Shown here piece after piece: positions 23,528-33,702 of a stretch of DNA of 64,000 nt. The position numbers and the translations under genes were made by a program. The stretch comes from Manihot esculenta (taxonomy: Eukaryota > Streptophyta > Magnoliopsida > Malpighiales > Euphorbiaceae): the NCBI RefSeq assembly GCF_001659605.2, contig NC_035170.2, positions 23,056,190-23,120,189 on the forward strand, in the 5' to 3' direction. The stretch's first letter is position 1. Each line of letters opens with the position of its first letter. Under the pieces are notes generated by a model, which made no database searches, had not been told where the DNA came from, and saw nothing but the letters and a program-made list of their open reading frames with translations.

Positions 23528-24600
23528 AATACCCCCACACCTAGCTTTTTGCTTGTCCTCAAGCAACAAACAACTTAGTCAATCAAGCTCCTTTTTCTTT
23601 TGAGCCTAAGTACCACTTAATCAGCCCCCCTAGACTCCTAAATTGAAACACTACAGTGTAGGATGCATGTACTAAGGTTGTCCCCTTCTTTCCTTGTTTC
23701 CTATCGCTCACCATGGCCAAGGGAAAGTTTTTTATTTGATCATGCTTATTAATTTATATTAGGTTTAATGCAATCCCTTAAGAGTGACTTGCCCTATTTT
23801 AAGCATTTTTAATTACCAGCACTTTTTATCCTTGCCTGAAAAAATCACCAACCTTTTTACGCGATGGTGCATATGGGTGATACACCCCCGGTTACTCAGT
23901 TGGTCACTTGTCCAAGTGGCTACTAGCTCTGTTCATAATCTTAGACCATCGAAACTTTATTTTATGCTTGAAAAGTCACCAACCTTTTTACGCGACGGTG
24001 CACATGGGTAATACACCTCCGGTTACTCAGTTGGTCACTTGTCCAAGTGACTATTAGCTCAGTTCATAGCCTTAGATCATAGGAACAGGTTGTGCTTTTT
24101 GATTTGCTGAGTTTTTCTTTTTCTTTTTCCTTTTTATATCAATTTGGGCAAATCAACTCAAAGAGAATTACATTAACTTTTATTGCATGTATTTTATTTT
24201 CCTTTCCTATTGGCCACAGCAGTTTCAAGAACTCAATTTAAGAAGAAAAACTTCCTAAGTAAAGGCTACACACTGTGCATGGTTCAATTTAGGTTTAAAG
24301 GGTTGGATAATCAATGGGGTCATGAGATAGGAAGCTCTTTTAACCTTGTTATCTATGCTGAGTAGAGCAAAAGCTAAGTCAAAATTCTGTGTGTGTGTGT
24401 GAAAAAAAATGTGTGAAAAAAAGAAAAAATTTTGGTGTGTGTTTATGGGGCAAAAAGATGTAAAAAGAAACAAAAAGAAAGCAAAAAGATAATGTAAACA
24501 ATGCAAAATAACCTAACAGTAAATACCCCCACACCTATCCCAAACATTGTCCTCAATGTTTAAACATAAATATGAAAAAATTAATAAGGAGAAGGAAAGG
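23528..24600 (-). other. E3 3' untranslated region with polypurine tract
   Basis: No coding. The minus strand reads GAGGACAAGCAAAAAGCTAG then GTGTGGGGGTATT directly before the LTR, the likely polypurine tract. A second such signal (GAGGACAATGTTTGGGATAG then GTGTGGGGGTA) lies at 24524-24558. The same pair is found in E2. Confidence 0.7.
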
Positions 24601-24651
24601 GACTGCCTGGGATGTGGGTGATTAGGCCAAGTGATTTGGGCAAATCACTGG

Positions 24652-26157
24652 TCAAATCACTGTTGTGGCTGGTCTGTGGGCAGAAAATGTTGAACCAGCA
24701 GCTGCAACATGCTTTCCATGTGCTGCATCCTGTCTTGAGCCTCCACCGAATGGTCTTGAGGTGCCTTTTATGTCCTCCAAGGTCCACCCAATGGCTTTCT
24801 TGTGCTTCCTCAACACATCAAGGAGCTTTTCCTCTTCTTCTTGGCTGAGCTGGTTGGAAATGATTATTGGGAGTGTATTTCCAGCCCCCAAGTAGGCATA
24901 TTTGAGGTAATCTGGCAGGGGCTTCAGATCTGGTGCACTTTCTGTCTTTGTCTCAGCCTGCTGTCTGCTGGTTGATTGGGGCAGATTTCCTGTTGATTTG
25001 GGCAAATCATCCGGTGATCTGGGCAAATCTCCTTCTGTCATGTCTGTCTGCTCACTGATTTGGGCAGATTGTCTGGGTGATTTGGGCAAATCATCCGGTG
25101 ATCTGGGCAAATCTCCTTCTGTCATTTCTGTCTGCTCACTGATTTGGGCAGATTGCCTGGGTGATTTGGGCAAATCACCTTCTGTCATTTCTGTCTGCTG
25201 GTTGATTTGGGCAGATTGCCTGGGTGATTTGGGCAAATCACTCGCAGAATCTGCCCACATCACTATCTGGTCTGTCTCTGAGCAGTTTCTGTCCATCTCT
25301 TCATATCTGCACAAATCAGCATGGAGTGTTTCCTCTAGATCAAAATCAAAGACTTCTTGGCTCAAGTCATCAATGACATCAAGGCCATAAACAGGAGAAA
25401 CATCTTTAGGGAATTTCATAGCTTCATAAACATTGAATTTGATAATCTCCCCTTCAAACTCCATGGTTAATGTGCCCTCATGCACATCAATTTTGGTTCT
25501 TGCTGTGCTCAAGAATGGCCTTCCAAGTAGGATGTCAGAGGTGGTTGATTTTTGGACAGCAGCAGGTTCAGCAATTTCTGGTGTAATTGTGGAGGTTTCA
25601 GCAGGTTCAGGTTCGGTTGGGGCAATTTCAGTAGTTGCTGATTTTTGGATAGCAGGTGCTGTTTCTGCAGTGTATATTTCTAATTCAGCAGGTTCAGCAA
25701 CAGGCTGTGCTGGGAATGTTGCTGGTTCAGAATTGTTGACAGCAGTTGTTGTCTTTGTTTCAGTAGCTTGGACAGGGGGTTCTGCCATTGCTGGATTTTC
25801 CACAGTAATTTGGAGCTTAGTTTCTGGTGCAATTTCAGCAGTGGCAGGCATGGCAGTGGGTGATTTTGTTGGTGCGTAAAATTCTGCAGCAGGTGCAGAA
25901 AAATCTGCTGGTGTAGAAGATTCTGCAGTAACTTGGAATCGGGTATCTGGTTCAGCTTCAAGTGTAGTGGTGATTTGTACAGCAGACTCAACAGCTTGTT
26001 CTGTTTCTTGGGAACTTTCGTCATCGTCCCATAGATCTTGAAGCTCTTCCTCTCTTCTTAATATGTGCGCATTCAGTGAGTTGACCGCTTGATCCACTTG
26101 CTGTTGGAGAATTTTTCCAGAAATTCCCAATTTCCTTACCTGTTCTTCAAGTTCCAT
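24652..26157 (-). pseudogene. E3 residual gag-pol frame (protease region and RT start)
   Basis: An open 501-codon frame starting MELEEQVRKLG. It has a Glu/Thr/Ala/Pro-rich linker, then the protease C-terminal part (ILLGRPFLSTARTKIDVHEG). A tandemly repeated SDLPKSPRQSAQI segment follows, then the N-terminal edge of Athila pol (LKPLPDYLKYAYLG, EEEEKLLDVLRKHKKAIGWT, DIKG). There the frame jumps into 3' sequence, so all RT catalytic boxes, RNase H and integrase are absent. The long open frame despite the deletions fits a young element or selection for a peptide; I cannot tell which. Confidence 0.8.
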
Positions 26158-26220
26158 AAGGGAGTTCAGAGGTGCTGCTTGGGCTTGATAGTTTTGGTAG
26201 TAGTTAGCCCTTGCATAGTC

Positions 26221-26560
26221 TTAATTCGGGTGGTCCCTCCAACATGGATTGTAGGTATCAAGATAGGGATCATGTCTTGGCTGGCTATTGAATCCTCCAA
26301 AGGCATGTACTTGCTGGTCATATTGATAAAGTGTGGGACATTGATCAGTTGGGTGTCCCACATATCCACATATCCTACATGGTCTTGGTGGCTGAAAGTG
26401 TTGAGCTCGACCTATGACATAACTATCCACAAGAGAGGTTAGTTCAGAAATTTGAGAAGAGAGAAAAGACATACTTACCGTAGCTATGCTTGTAAGTCTT
26501 GGTAGTGCGTTCAATTTCAGGATCGTAAAGAAGAGCTTCTTTACGATCAGCCCTGGTCAT
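26221..26560 (-). pseudogene. E3 gag remnant, capsid deleted
   Basis: ATG at 26558-26560 opens MTRADRKEALLYDPEIERTT, the same start as E2's gag. After about 22 codons the sequence jumps over the capsid and enters the zinc-knuckle part (CRICGYVGHPTDQC, then RHDPYLDTYNPCWRDHPN) in another frame (up to 26514). Confidence 0.8.
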
Positions 26561-26592
26561 AAAAGGAAAATACGTTAGTTAGATCAAATCCC

Positions 26593-26610
26593 CGGCAACG
26601 GCGCCAATTT
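26593..26610 (-). other. E3 primer binding site
   Basis: On the minus strand TTGGCGCCGTTGCCGGGG lies a few bases inside the right LTR, as in E2. Confidence 0.8.
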
Positions 26611-26611
26611 T

Positions 26612-28047
26612 TGATAAGCGGTTGTCGAAGCCGTCAAAAATAAACCTATTAAACAATCAACAATTAACTTGTAGATAGTGGCAATAGGGTCGAACCACAG
26701 GGATTTGACACTACGGATTTTCCTACTAATGACTTGGACAAGTGAATAATAAGAAATTAAAAGAGGGGGGTTTTGTTTTGATGATTAAAACTAAATAGCA
26801 AGAGAAAGCGATAATTTAAATAGATGGGAATTTCAATAGGAGAAGAATTCTAGTTGAAGAATGGATCTATTTCAGTTTGTTTAGAATTGATCATTGATCT
26901 TTTCGATACTCCTATTTATTTCAATAAATTAGTTTAGGATGTGGAAGACGCTTCTCACAATCCAAATTCCTCCTTAGTTCTAGTTTGATTAGGAAACGTT
27001 CGCTAATCAAACACTAATCAACAAGTTGCCAAGGAACGTCCTTGGGGCATTGTAGCATCGAACAACTGTTAACTGCATTAAGACTTAGAGAAACCTAATT
27101 CTAACCTTGCCAACCGCGTGGTCAAGTTTAGATTATGCAACTTGATTAAATGTGTGTTTAAATAATCTAAGCAATTACGGACCTAAATTATTCAAACAAT
27201 TGTTACTCAAGCAATTAAAAGCAATAGGCCTAAATTGATTCTAAAAGCAAAGCAACAATTATAGAAAGATCAAATTGCATAAATATTGAAAATAAATAGA
27301 AGTTTAATAATGGAGATTTAAATCTCCCAATTCATCACAAATCTGAAATTCACTAACTTCAACTAGAAAAGAAAAGTGTTTAGCCACTCATGGTGGACAA
27401 AATCACAAAAGAAAAGAAGAAGAAAAGAAGGAGACAAGCTGCTGTATTTTTCTGCAGAATTGCTGAAGATGAGATGATATGCTGGTTTGGATGTTGCCCT
27501 TATATAGCTGGAGAATCCCAATTCCAATTTGATTAGGGTTTTGGAATCTCAATTTGATTTGGTCTTCTTTGTAGTCTTTGATTCCTCTTTGGTTTTTGTA
27601 TTTGATTGAGAATGGAACTCTCTAAGTGAAGGGCGTGGCTCTTGGGACTGATCTTGTGGTGTTTGAAATGGACTTGGACTTCTTTTCTTTGAATTTCTAA
27701 TTTCTGCTCTTTTCCCGCCTCTGCTGTATTTTCTGCTATTAAAGTGATTTGGGCAAATCCTGCGAGTGATTTGGGCAAATCACTTGCTCATTTTGCCCCA
27801 ATCGCTTCCTGGGTTTCAGTCCAGTTTCTGTCTCTGTCTCTGCGAGTGATTTGGCCAGTTCCTGCGAGTGATTTGGCCAAATCACTCAGACCCAATCACT
27901 TTTCCAGCTTTTTCTTCACTTTTTCTCCAACTTTCCAATTTCTTCCTTTTCTGCAAAAACATGACAAAAACACAAATTAAGCTAGAAAAAATGTGTAAAT
28001 AAACAGTAATAAATATAATAAAAATGTGGCTAAATTATGCTTGATCA
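26612..28047 (-). repeat. E3 LTR, right (5' LTR in its orientation)
   Basis: Same length as the left LTR. Differences noticed near 26828, 27668 and 27965 (compare 22308, 23148, 23445). Confidence 0.92.
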
Positions 28048-28440
28048 CCTTTGCCTGATACTATCAAACAAGTACCAAGGGACACCAGCCAAGAGGATGT
28101 GGAGAATAGGAAAAATCTAAAAGAAATAGAAGAAACAGCAGCGCAGACAGATTTTGATTTGCCCAAATCATCAATGCAAGCAGAATTTGATTTGCCCAAA
28201 TTCAGTACCAGATTGCAGCCACCTTTTATGGAGAAATATGAATTGGAGTTTGAAGTGTTGCCCAATCACCTCAAAATTTCAAACATAAAGGCTAGAGGCA
28301 CACCTCACTTGAAAGAAGAGAAACTAATCATGTTACTTCATGAGTACATGAAAGAAGTAGGATGGGTTATAACCAAAATGAAAGGTGTGTTGCACTTCTT
28401 ACTTAATTCTATTGGGACCCTTTTCCCTCCCCCAATTACT
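28048..28440 (+). pseudogene. E2 gag-pol remnant after the E3 insertion
   Basis: Continues E2's frame from INIPL (LPDTIKQVPRD). It carries two more FDLPKS copies, then collapses to the pol edge (LEFEVLPNHLK, EEKLIMLLHEYMKEVGW) and stops at TGA 28441. RT, RNase H and integrase are missing. Confidence 0.75.
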
Positions 28441-28739
28441 TGAGCCTTGATCAAGTTAGGAAAGTTCAGTCCACGACTTTAAACCAAGGCGCTATTAGGA
28501 GGCAACCCAGCGAGGCGGTTTGCCCAAATCGATGGGCAAATCAGCAGAACCTAACTACAGCAGAGGTGATTTGGCCAAGTGATTTGCCCAAATCACTATC
28601 CAAATCAGCAGAACCTCCAGCAGCTGATCAATCTGCAAAATCTCACATTGACAGCATGGAGGCCCGAATCATACACATGGAAAGCATGCTGCAACTGCTG
28701 GTTCAACACTTTATACCTGCAGTCCACCACCACACCTGA
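28440..28739 (+). pseudogene. E2 tail reading frame of unknown role
   Basis: A 99-codon frame (about VRKVQSTTLNQGAIRRQPSE) downstream of the pol deletion, with a DLPKS copy and a predicted short amphipathic end (SMEARIIHMESMLQLLVQHF). Similar sequence is fused to the end of E3's frame. Such tails follow integrase in Athila relatives. Function unknown. Confidence 0.5.
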
Positions 28740-29704
28740 TTTGGCCAAATCACCACCCCAGGGAGTCCCTTTCCCTTTCCTTCTTAAATTTTTTATATAT
28801 ATGTTTATACATTGAGGACAATGTTTGCAATAGGTGTGGGGGTACTGTTAGGTTATTTTTGCATTGATTACATTATCTTTTGCTTTCTTTTTGTTTCTTC
28901 TTGCATCTTTTTGCCCTATTACACACACCAATTTTTTCTTTCTTTCACACATTTTTTCTTTTGCACACATCTTTCACTTCTGCACATACACACATAATTT
29001 TGTTTTGGCCCATTGCTCTACTCAGTATAGATGACCATTGATTTGCCACCCCTTTAAGCCTAAATTGAATCACTTACAGTGTGCTACCTTCACTTAGGAA
29101 GTTCTTTTCTTGAATTGAATCCTTAAATTTGCTATGGTCAAGGGAAATAAAAATATAAATACATGCAAATAAAAAGTTGGTATAACTCCCTAAAAGTTGA
29201 TTTGCCCAAACTGTTATGAAAAGAAAAAGAAAAAGAAAAACCAGCACAAAGCACAAATCATAAACCTGTTCCAATGGTCAAATGAGCTATGAACAGAGTT
29301 AGTAGCCACTTGAACAAGTGACCAACTGAGTAACCGGGGGTGGGTATCACTAATATGCACCTTCGCGTAAAAAGGTTGGTGACTTTTTCAGGCAAGAATA
29401 AATAAAGTGCTGCTGAAAAAAATGTTATTAAAAAGAAGGGCAAATCACTCTTAGAGGTTGCATTGAGCTTATACAAAGAGAATAAGCATGATTGAATCAA
29501 AAACCTTTCTCTTAACCATGGTAGGTGAAAGGAAACAAGGAAAAGGGAGAACAACCTTGGTGCATGTACTCTATACTGTGATACTTCAATTTAGGAGTTT
29601 GGGGGGGCTGATTAAGTGGTACTTAGGCTCAAAAGAAAAAGGAGCTTGATTAACTAAGTCATTGGTTGCTTGAGGACAAGCAAAAAGCTAGGTGTGGGTG
29701 TATT
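28740..29704 (+). other. E2 3' untranslated region with two polypurine-like signals
   Basis: Non-coding, T-rich. GAGGACAATG...GTGTGGGGGTA occurs at 28813-28846, and GAGGACAAGC...GTGTGGGTGTATT at 29671-29704 directly before the LTR. Confidence 0.65.
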
Positions 29705-31113
29705 TGATCAAACATAATTTAGCCACATTTTTATTATCTTTATTATTGCTTATTTACACATTTTTTAGCTTAATTTATGGTTTTTATCTTGTTTTTACAG
29801 AAAAGGAAGAAATTGGAAAATTGGAGAAAAAGTGCAGAAAAGGCTGGAAAAGTGATGGGGTCAAAGTGATTTGGCCAAATCACTCGCAGAGACTGAAAGC
29901 TAAAAACTGGACTGACTCACAGAAAGCGATTGGGGCAAGTGATTTGCCCAAATCCTCCGCCCCAATCACATTGACAGCAGAAACTGACAGCAGAGCGGGA
30001 AAAAGGAAAAAATCAGATTTAAAAAGAAAAAGAAGTCCAAATCCACCTCAAACACCACCAGCTCAATACCAAAAGTCATGAGGATGTCCTTCTACCAAGA
30101 GAATTCCATCTGCAACAAAATTCAAAGACAAAAGAGGAATTAAAGACCACAAAGACCAAGTCAAAATAGGGATTCCAAACCCTAATTGAACTTGGACTCT
30201 CCAACTATAAGAAGGCAGCCTCCAGACCAGCAAATCATCCTCTCCCACCTTCAGAAATCTGCAGAATTCAGCAGGAAGCCTACGGCAGTCCCTTATTCTC
30301 TTCTTTTCTTCTTTCTTTTGTGTATTTTGCCCACATGAGTGGCTAAATTCATTCTTTTCTAGTTGAAGTTGAGGAAATTCAGATTTCTGATGAATTGGGA
30401 GATTTAAAACTCCATTGTTAAACTCTTATTTGCTTTCAATATTTATGCAACTTGATCTTTTTTATAATTGTTACTTTGCTTTTAGAATCAATAAGGGCCC
30501 ATTGCTTTTAAATTGCTTGAGTAATAAATTGTTTGAATGATTTAAGTCCGTAATTGCTTATATTATTTGAACACAAATATAATCAGTTGCATAATCTAGA
30601 CTTGACCACGCGGTTGGCAAGGATAGAATTGGGTTTCTCTAAGTCTTAATGCAGTCAACAGTTGTTCGATGCAAAATGCCCCAAGGACGTTCCTTGGCAA
30701 CTTATTGATTAGTCTTTGATTGGCGAACATTTCCTAATCGAACTAGAACTAAGGAGGAATTTGGTTGTGAGAAGCGTCTTCCACAACCAAAACTAATTTA
30801 TTGAAATAAAATACGAGTCTTAAATAGTCAATGATCAATTCTGAACAAACTGAATTAAACTCATATTTCAACTAGAATCTCTTTCCCATTGAAATTCTCA
30901 TTTATTTAAATTATTGCTTTCTCTTACTTTCTAAATTTAATTCATCAAAACAAAACCCCCCTCTTTTATTTATTTGTCATTTATTTGCCTTAGTCATTAT
31001 TAGGAAAATCTTTGGTGTCAAATCCCTGTGGTTCGACCCTATTGCCACTATCTGCAAGTTAATTGTTGATTGTTTAATAGGTTTATTTTTTATGGCTTCG
31101 ACAACCGCTATCA
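29705..31113 (+). repeat. E2 right LTR (1,409 bp)
   Basis: Uninterrupted counterpart of the split left LTR, providing the empty site for CACTA-2. Confidence 0.9.
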
Positions 31114-31118
31114 ATAAC

Positions 31119-31976
31119 CAAGAGGCACGACTTGCTGCGATTGAGGCATCTTTGGCACAATTGAGGGAGATGATCGAACAACTGACCCTACAGTAGGGAA
31201 TTCACCAACCCGCCGCCGTTGCACTCCCCCAGCCAGTCGCCAATCATGTGGCCGCCAATCCTGTGGTCGTCAATCCTTTGCCTGCAATTCCCCAACATAA
31301 TTATCAGGAAGGTTATAAGATCAAAATAGACCTTCAAAACTTTTCTGGTTCGTTAGATATGGAATCTGTTCTTGATTGACTGGCAAAGATTGAACGTTTC
31401 TTTGAAGTTATGAACGTGGAAGAGGATTGCAAGGTTCCAATTGTGGCTTATGAGTTAAAAGGGGGTGCATAAGCCTAGTGGAATTCGATTCAAAATGAAC
31501 ACTATCGGAGGAGGCTGAAACTCATACGAAACTGGGTGTTAATGAAACAGATGTTTGAACAACGGTTCTTGCCTAGCGATCACGCTCAGATTTTGTATAA
31601 CCGGTATCATGACTGTGTTCAGGGGAACCGAAGGGTGGAGAAATTACAGTTGCCTACACAGCCACACCCTTCGCCATACAAATTCGGATGGATTAAAAAA
31701 GGTCCGATAATTGAGGTCAACAGAATCTGCAGCGTGCCTATCTTGATCTGTAAATCTTATACTGAACCTGTTAATTGTGATGTTGTGGATATGGATTGCT
31801 GTAGAATTTTACTAGGTCGCCCTTGGCAGTTCGATGTTGATGTCTTGCATAAGGGGAAAGAGAATTCATACATGTTCACATGGAATCAAAAGAAGATTAC
31901 TATCTTGCCTTCCGATTCTGCGAAACATTCTAAAGTGGAAGGGAAGAATGTTGTTGCTGTTTCCATGGGAGTATAG
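31119..31976 (+). pseudogene. E1 gag and protease remnant
   Basis: From NQEARLAAIEASLAQLREM through a gag core (YKIKIDLQNFSGSLD, ERFFEVMNVEEDCKV) with stops near 31198, 31380 and 31470. It then joins the C-terminal half of an aspartic-protease region (CDVVDMDCCRILLGRPWQFD, open frame 31536-31976). Decayed. Confidence 0.8.
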
Positions 31977-32021
31977 AGGCTATCAGGCACAGTTGAGAAA
32001 TCTAGAGGCACACTAGCCTTA

Positions 32022-32237
32022 TTGGTGAGAGCAAAAGGTACAATGGAGGATGCGCCATCTTTATCACCACCCGTCAAAGAGCTGTTGAAGGAGTTTCCTA
32101 AGATAGTGGAGGAATCATCCAAGCTTCCACCTCTACGGAGTATCCAATATCAGATTGATCTCATTCCTGGATCAAAACTACCGAATCTGCCTCATTACAA
32201 GATAAGTCCAAAAAAGAGTGAAATCCTCCAAGACTAG
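32022..32237 (+). pseudogene. E1 RT N-terminal edge
   Basis: Encodes VKELLKEFPKIVEE...LPPLRSIQYQIDLIPGSKLPNLPHYKISP, the entry segment of gypsy RT, ending in a TAG where most of pol is deleted. Confidence 0.75.
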
Positions 32238-32711
32238 GTGGAATTTGCTCACAACAGTGTTGTCCATAACTCCGCAAAGATGTCACTGTTTGCTGTTCTG
32301 TACAGAAAAGTCCCAGCGCATACAGTTGATCTTATTGCCCTTTCCACAGGTTCTCACAATAGTATTGCAGCAAGCAACTTGGCAAAGCATCACGTAGATG
32401 TTTTCAAACAGGTACAACAATGCCTTACAAAAGCCAATGACAAATATAAAGCTACAGTTGATAAACATAGGCATTTCAAGTCCTTCAATGTCGATGACCA
32501 AGTTATGGTGTATTTATGCAAGGAGCGTGGTGGAGGACAGAAAAAGCTTGACGCCAAGAAGATTGGTCCATTCCGGATCATTCAGAAGATTAATTACAAT
32601 ACCTATATTCTTGACCTCCCATATGAGATGAAAATTTCCAAGACGTTTAATGTGGCAGATCTATTTCAGTACTACCCTGCTGATGACAACTCAAGGTCGA
32701 GTTCTTTATAA
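32238..32711 (+). pseudogene. E1 integrase C-terminal part
   Basis: Frame of 157 codons starting VEFAHNSVVHNSAKMSLFAVLY, with the GPFRIIQKINYNTYILDLP region typical of gypsy integrase C-termini. The catalytic core is absent. Confidence 0.8.
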
Positions 32712-32722
32712 GTGGAAGGAAA

Positions 32723-32998
32723 TGACATGGAGCAACTAGCCTTGGATTTTACGGCAGACTTGGATAACTTTTGTATTTTAATTATTATTTTTGGATATTT
32801 TGGATATTTTTATAATTTTACATATTAGGGTTTTATTTCTATTATAAATAGTCTCCATTGGCTATTAGAAAGACACTTTTCAATCTTTGAGGAATTTCAA
32901 TAAGACTTTTAGTCTTCTAACCTATCTTTTCTCTTATTTCATCTTAGCAAACAATATTGGTTAAAACTCTTGACAGATTCTAAATAGTCCTTTATCAC
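32723..32998 (+). repeat. E1 right LTR (276 bp)
   Basis: Starts TGACATGGAGC and ends CCTTTATCA; many differences from the left LTR. Confidence 0.9.
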
Positions 32999-33051
32999 AA
33001 TTACAAAAAGGATTACTGATCCAATTCCTTGACAGATTTGGACACCTAATT

Positions 33052-33223
33052 TCAACTACTATAAATAAATACATATAATGAAAAGTTTTGTGGTACTTCT
33101 AAATCAATGGCATTCAAAACTAGTCTCTCTTCTACTTCTCCTCCCAAAAGAATCGCCTTGTGGATTCTTCCACTGTTAAACCAAATGGTCTGAGCTTCTC
33201 CCTGAACTACTCCATTTGATCCC
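33052..33223 (-). other. Small conserved open frame next to copia-3 (block a)
   Basis: The minus strand reads GSNGVVQGEAQTIWFNSGRI...LNAIDLEVPQNF, shared almost unchanged with 40392-40563 in block b. The ATG shown upstream falls inside the copia-3 LTR, so the natural start is unknown. It could be an exon end of a host gene broken by copia-3. I do not recognise the family. Confidence 0.35.
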
Positions 33224-33700
33224 TGTTGACTAGTGTCGGCCACGTCTTGATGATCTGACTTGTCGACCGACCTGTCCGACGTCTTAACGACTTGCCGACT
33301 TGTGGTGGTTTAAGACTTGATTTGTGTGTGAATATCTTTTCTTTCCTTCTTTGTCTTATGAAATATAAGAAATTTAGTTTGTACAACGCATGAAATTTTG
33401 CTTGTATTATATAGAAAGTTTTGCATTCTTAAGTTTTTCTAAATAGGGTGAACCTGGTGTATATAGTGTCACTTTTCTGCCAATGAAAGGGAAAAGATTT
33501 TTATTCTCAAATTGTGTGATTCTCCAAATTTTACATGGTATCAGAGCTATAAAAGTTGAAAAGAAACATGGGGAGAATTCAGGAACAATGAAAAATTCTT
33601 CCAATCCTTATACACTAAATTTAATTGACAACCCGAGCAATTTGACTACCTATGTGCAATTGAAAGAGAGAAGTACGAAGAATGGATAAGGGCCATGTGG
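33224..33700 (+). mobile_element. Copia-3, block a copy (5' end only)
   Basis: LTR at 33224-33535 (TGTTGACTAGTG...TTTTACA), primer site TGGTATCAGAGC at 33536, then the first gag codons (EEWIRAMW). It stops at about 33700, where block b begins; this is the duplication junction. Confidence 0.8.
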
Positions 33701-33702
33701 AT

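Larger units (their letters stand above)
22092..28047 (-). mobile_element. E3: Athila-like deletion derivative, reverse orientation, inserted in E2
   Basis: Two LTRs of 1,436 bp (22092-23527 and 26612-28047) read TGATCAAGCATAATTTAGCC... on the minus strand. The 5-bp duplication CCTTT is at 13626-13630 and 28048-28052; E3's first base is now 13631, because E4 entered one base inside the LTR. The primer site (minus TTGGCGCCGTTGCCGGGG) is next to the right LTR. The LTRs differ at only about three places, so insertion is recent, although capsid, most RT, RNase H and integrase are missing. It must have used proteins supplied by another element. Confidence 0.92.
8105..31113 (+). mobile_element. E2: Athila-like Ty3/gypsy element inserted in E1
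   Basis: LTRs start TGATCAAACATAATTTAGCC and end CGACAACCGCTATCA. The 5-bp duplication is ATAAC (8100-8104 and 31114-31118). The left LTR (8105-11449) is split by CACTA-2; without it, both LTRs are about 1.41-1.43 kb. E2's own interior is 11450-13630 and 28048-29704. It has a recognisable Athila gag but almost no pol, so it was already a deletion derivative or decayed later. Confidence 0.92.
7790..32998 (+). mobile_element. E1: outermost gypsy retrotransposon, host of the nest
   Basis: LTRs at 7790-8069 and 32723-32998 start TGACATGGAGC. The flanking 5-bp duplication is CAATT (7785-7789 and 32999-33003), and block b keeps the empty site at about 40346-40350. Its own sequence is only 7790-8104 and 31114-32998; the rest is younger insertions. 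The remaining coding parts are gag, protease and the integrase C-terminus with several stops and a large pol deletion. The LTRs differ visibly, so it is the oldest layer. Confidence 0.92.
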
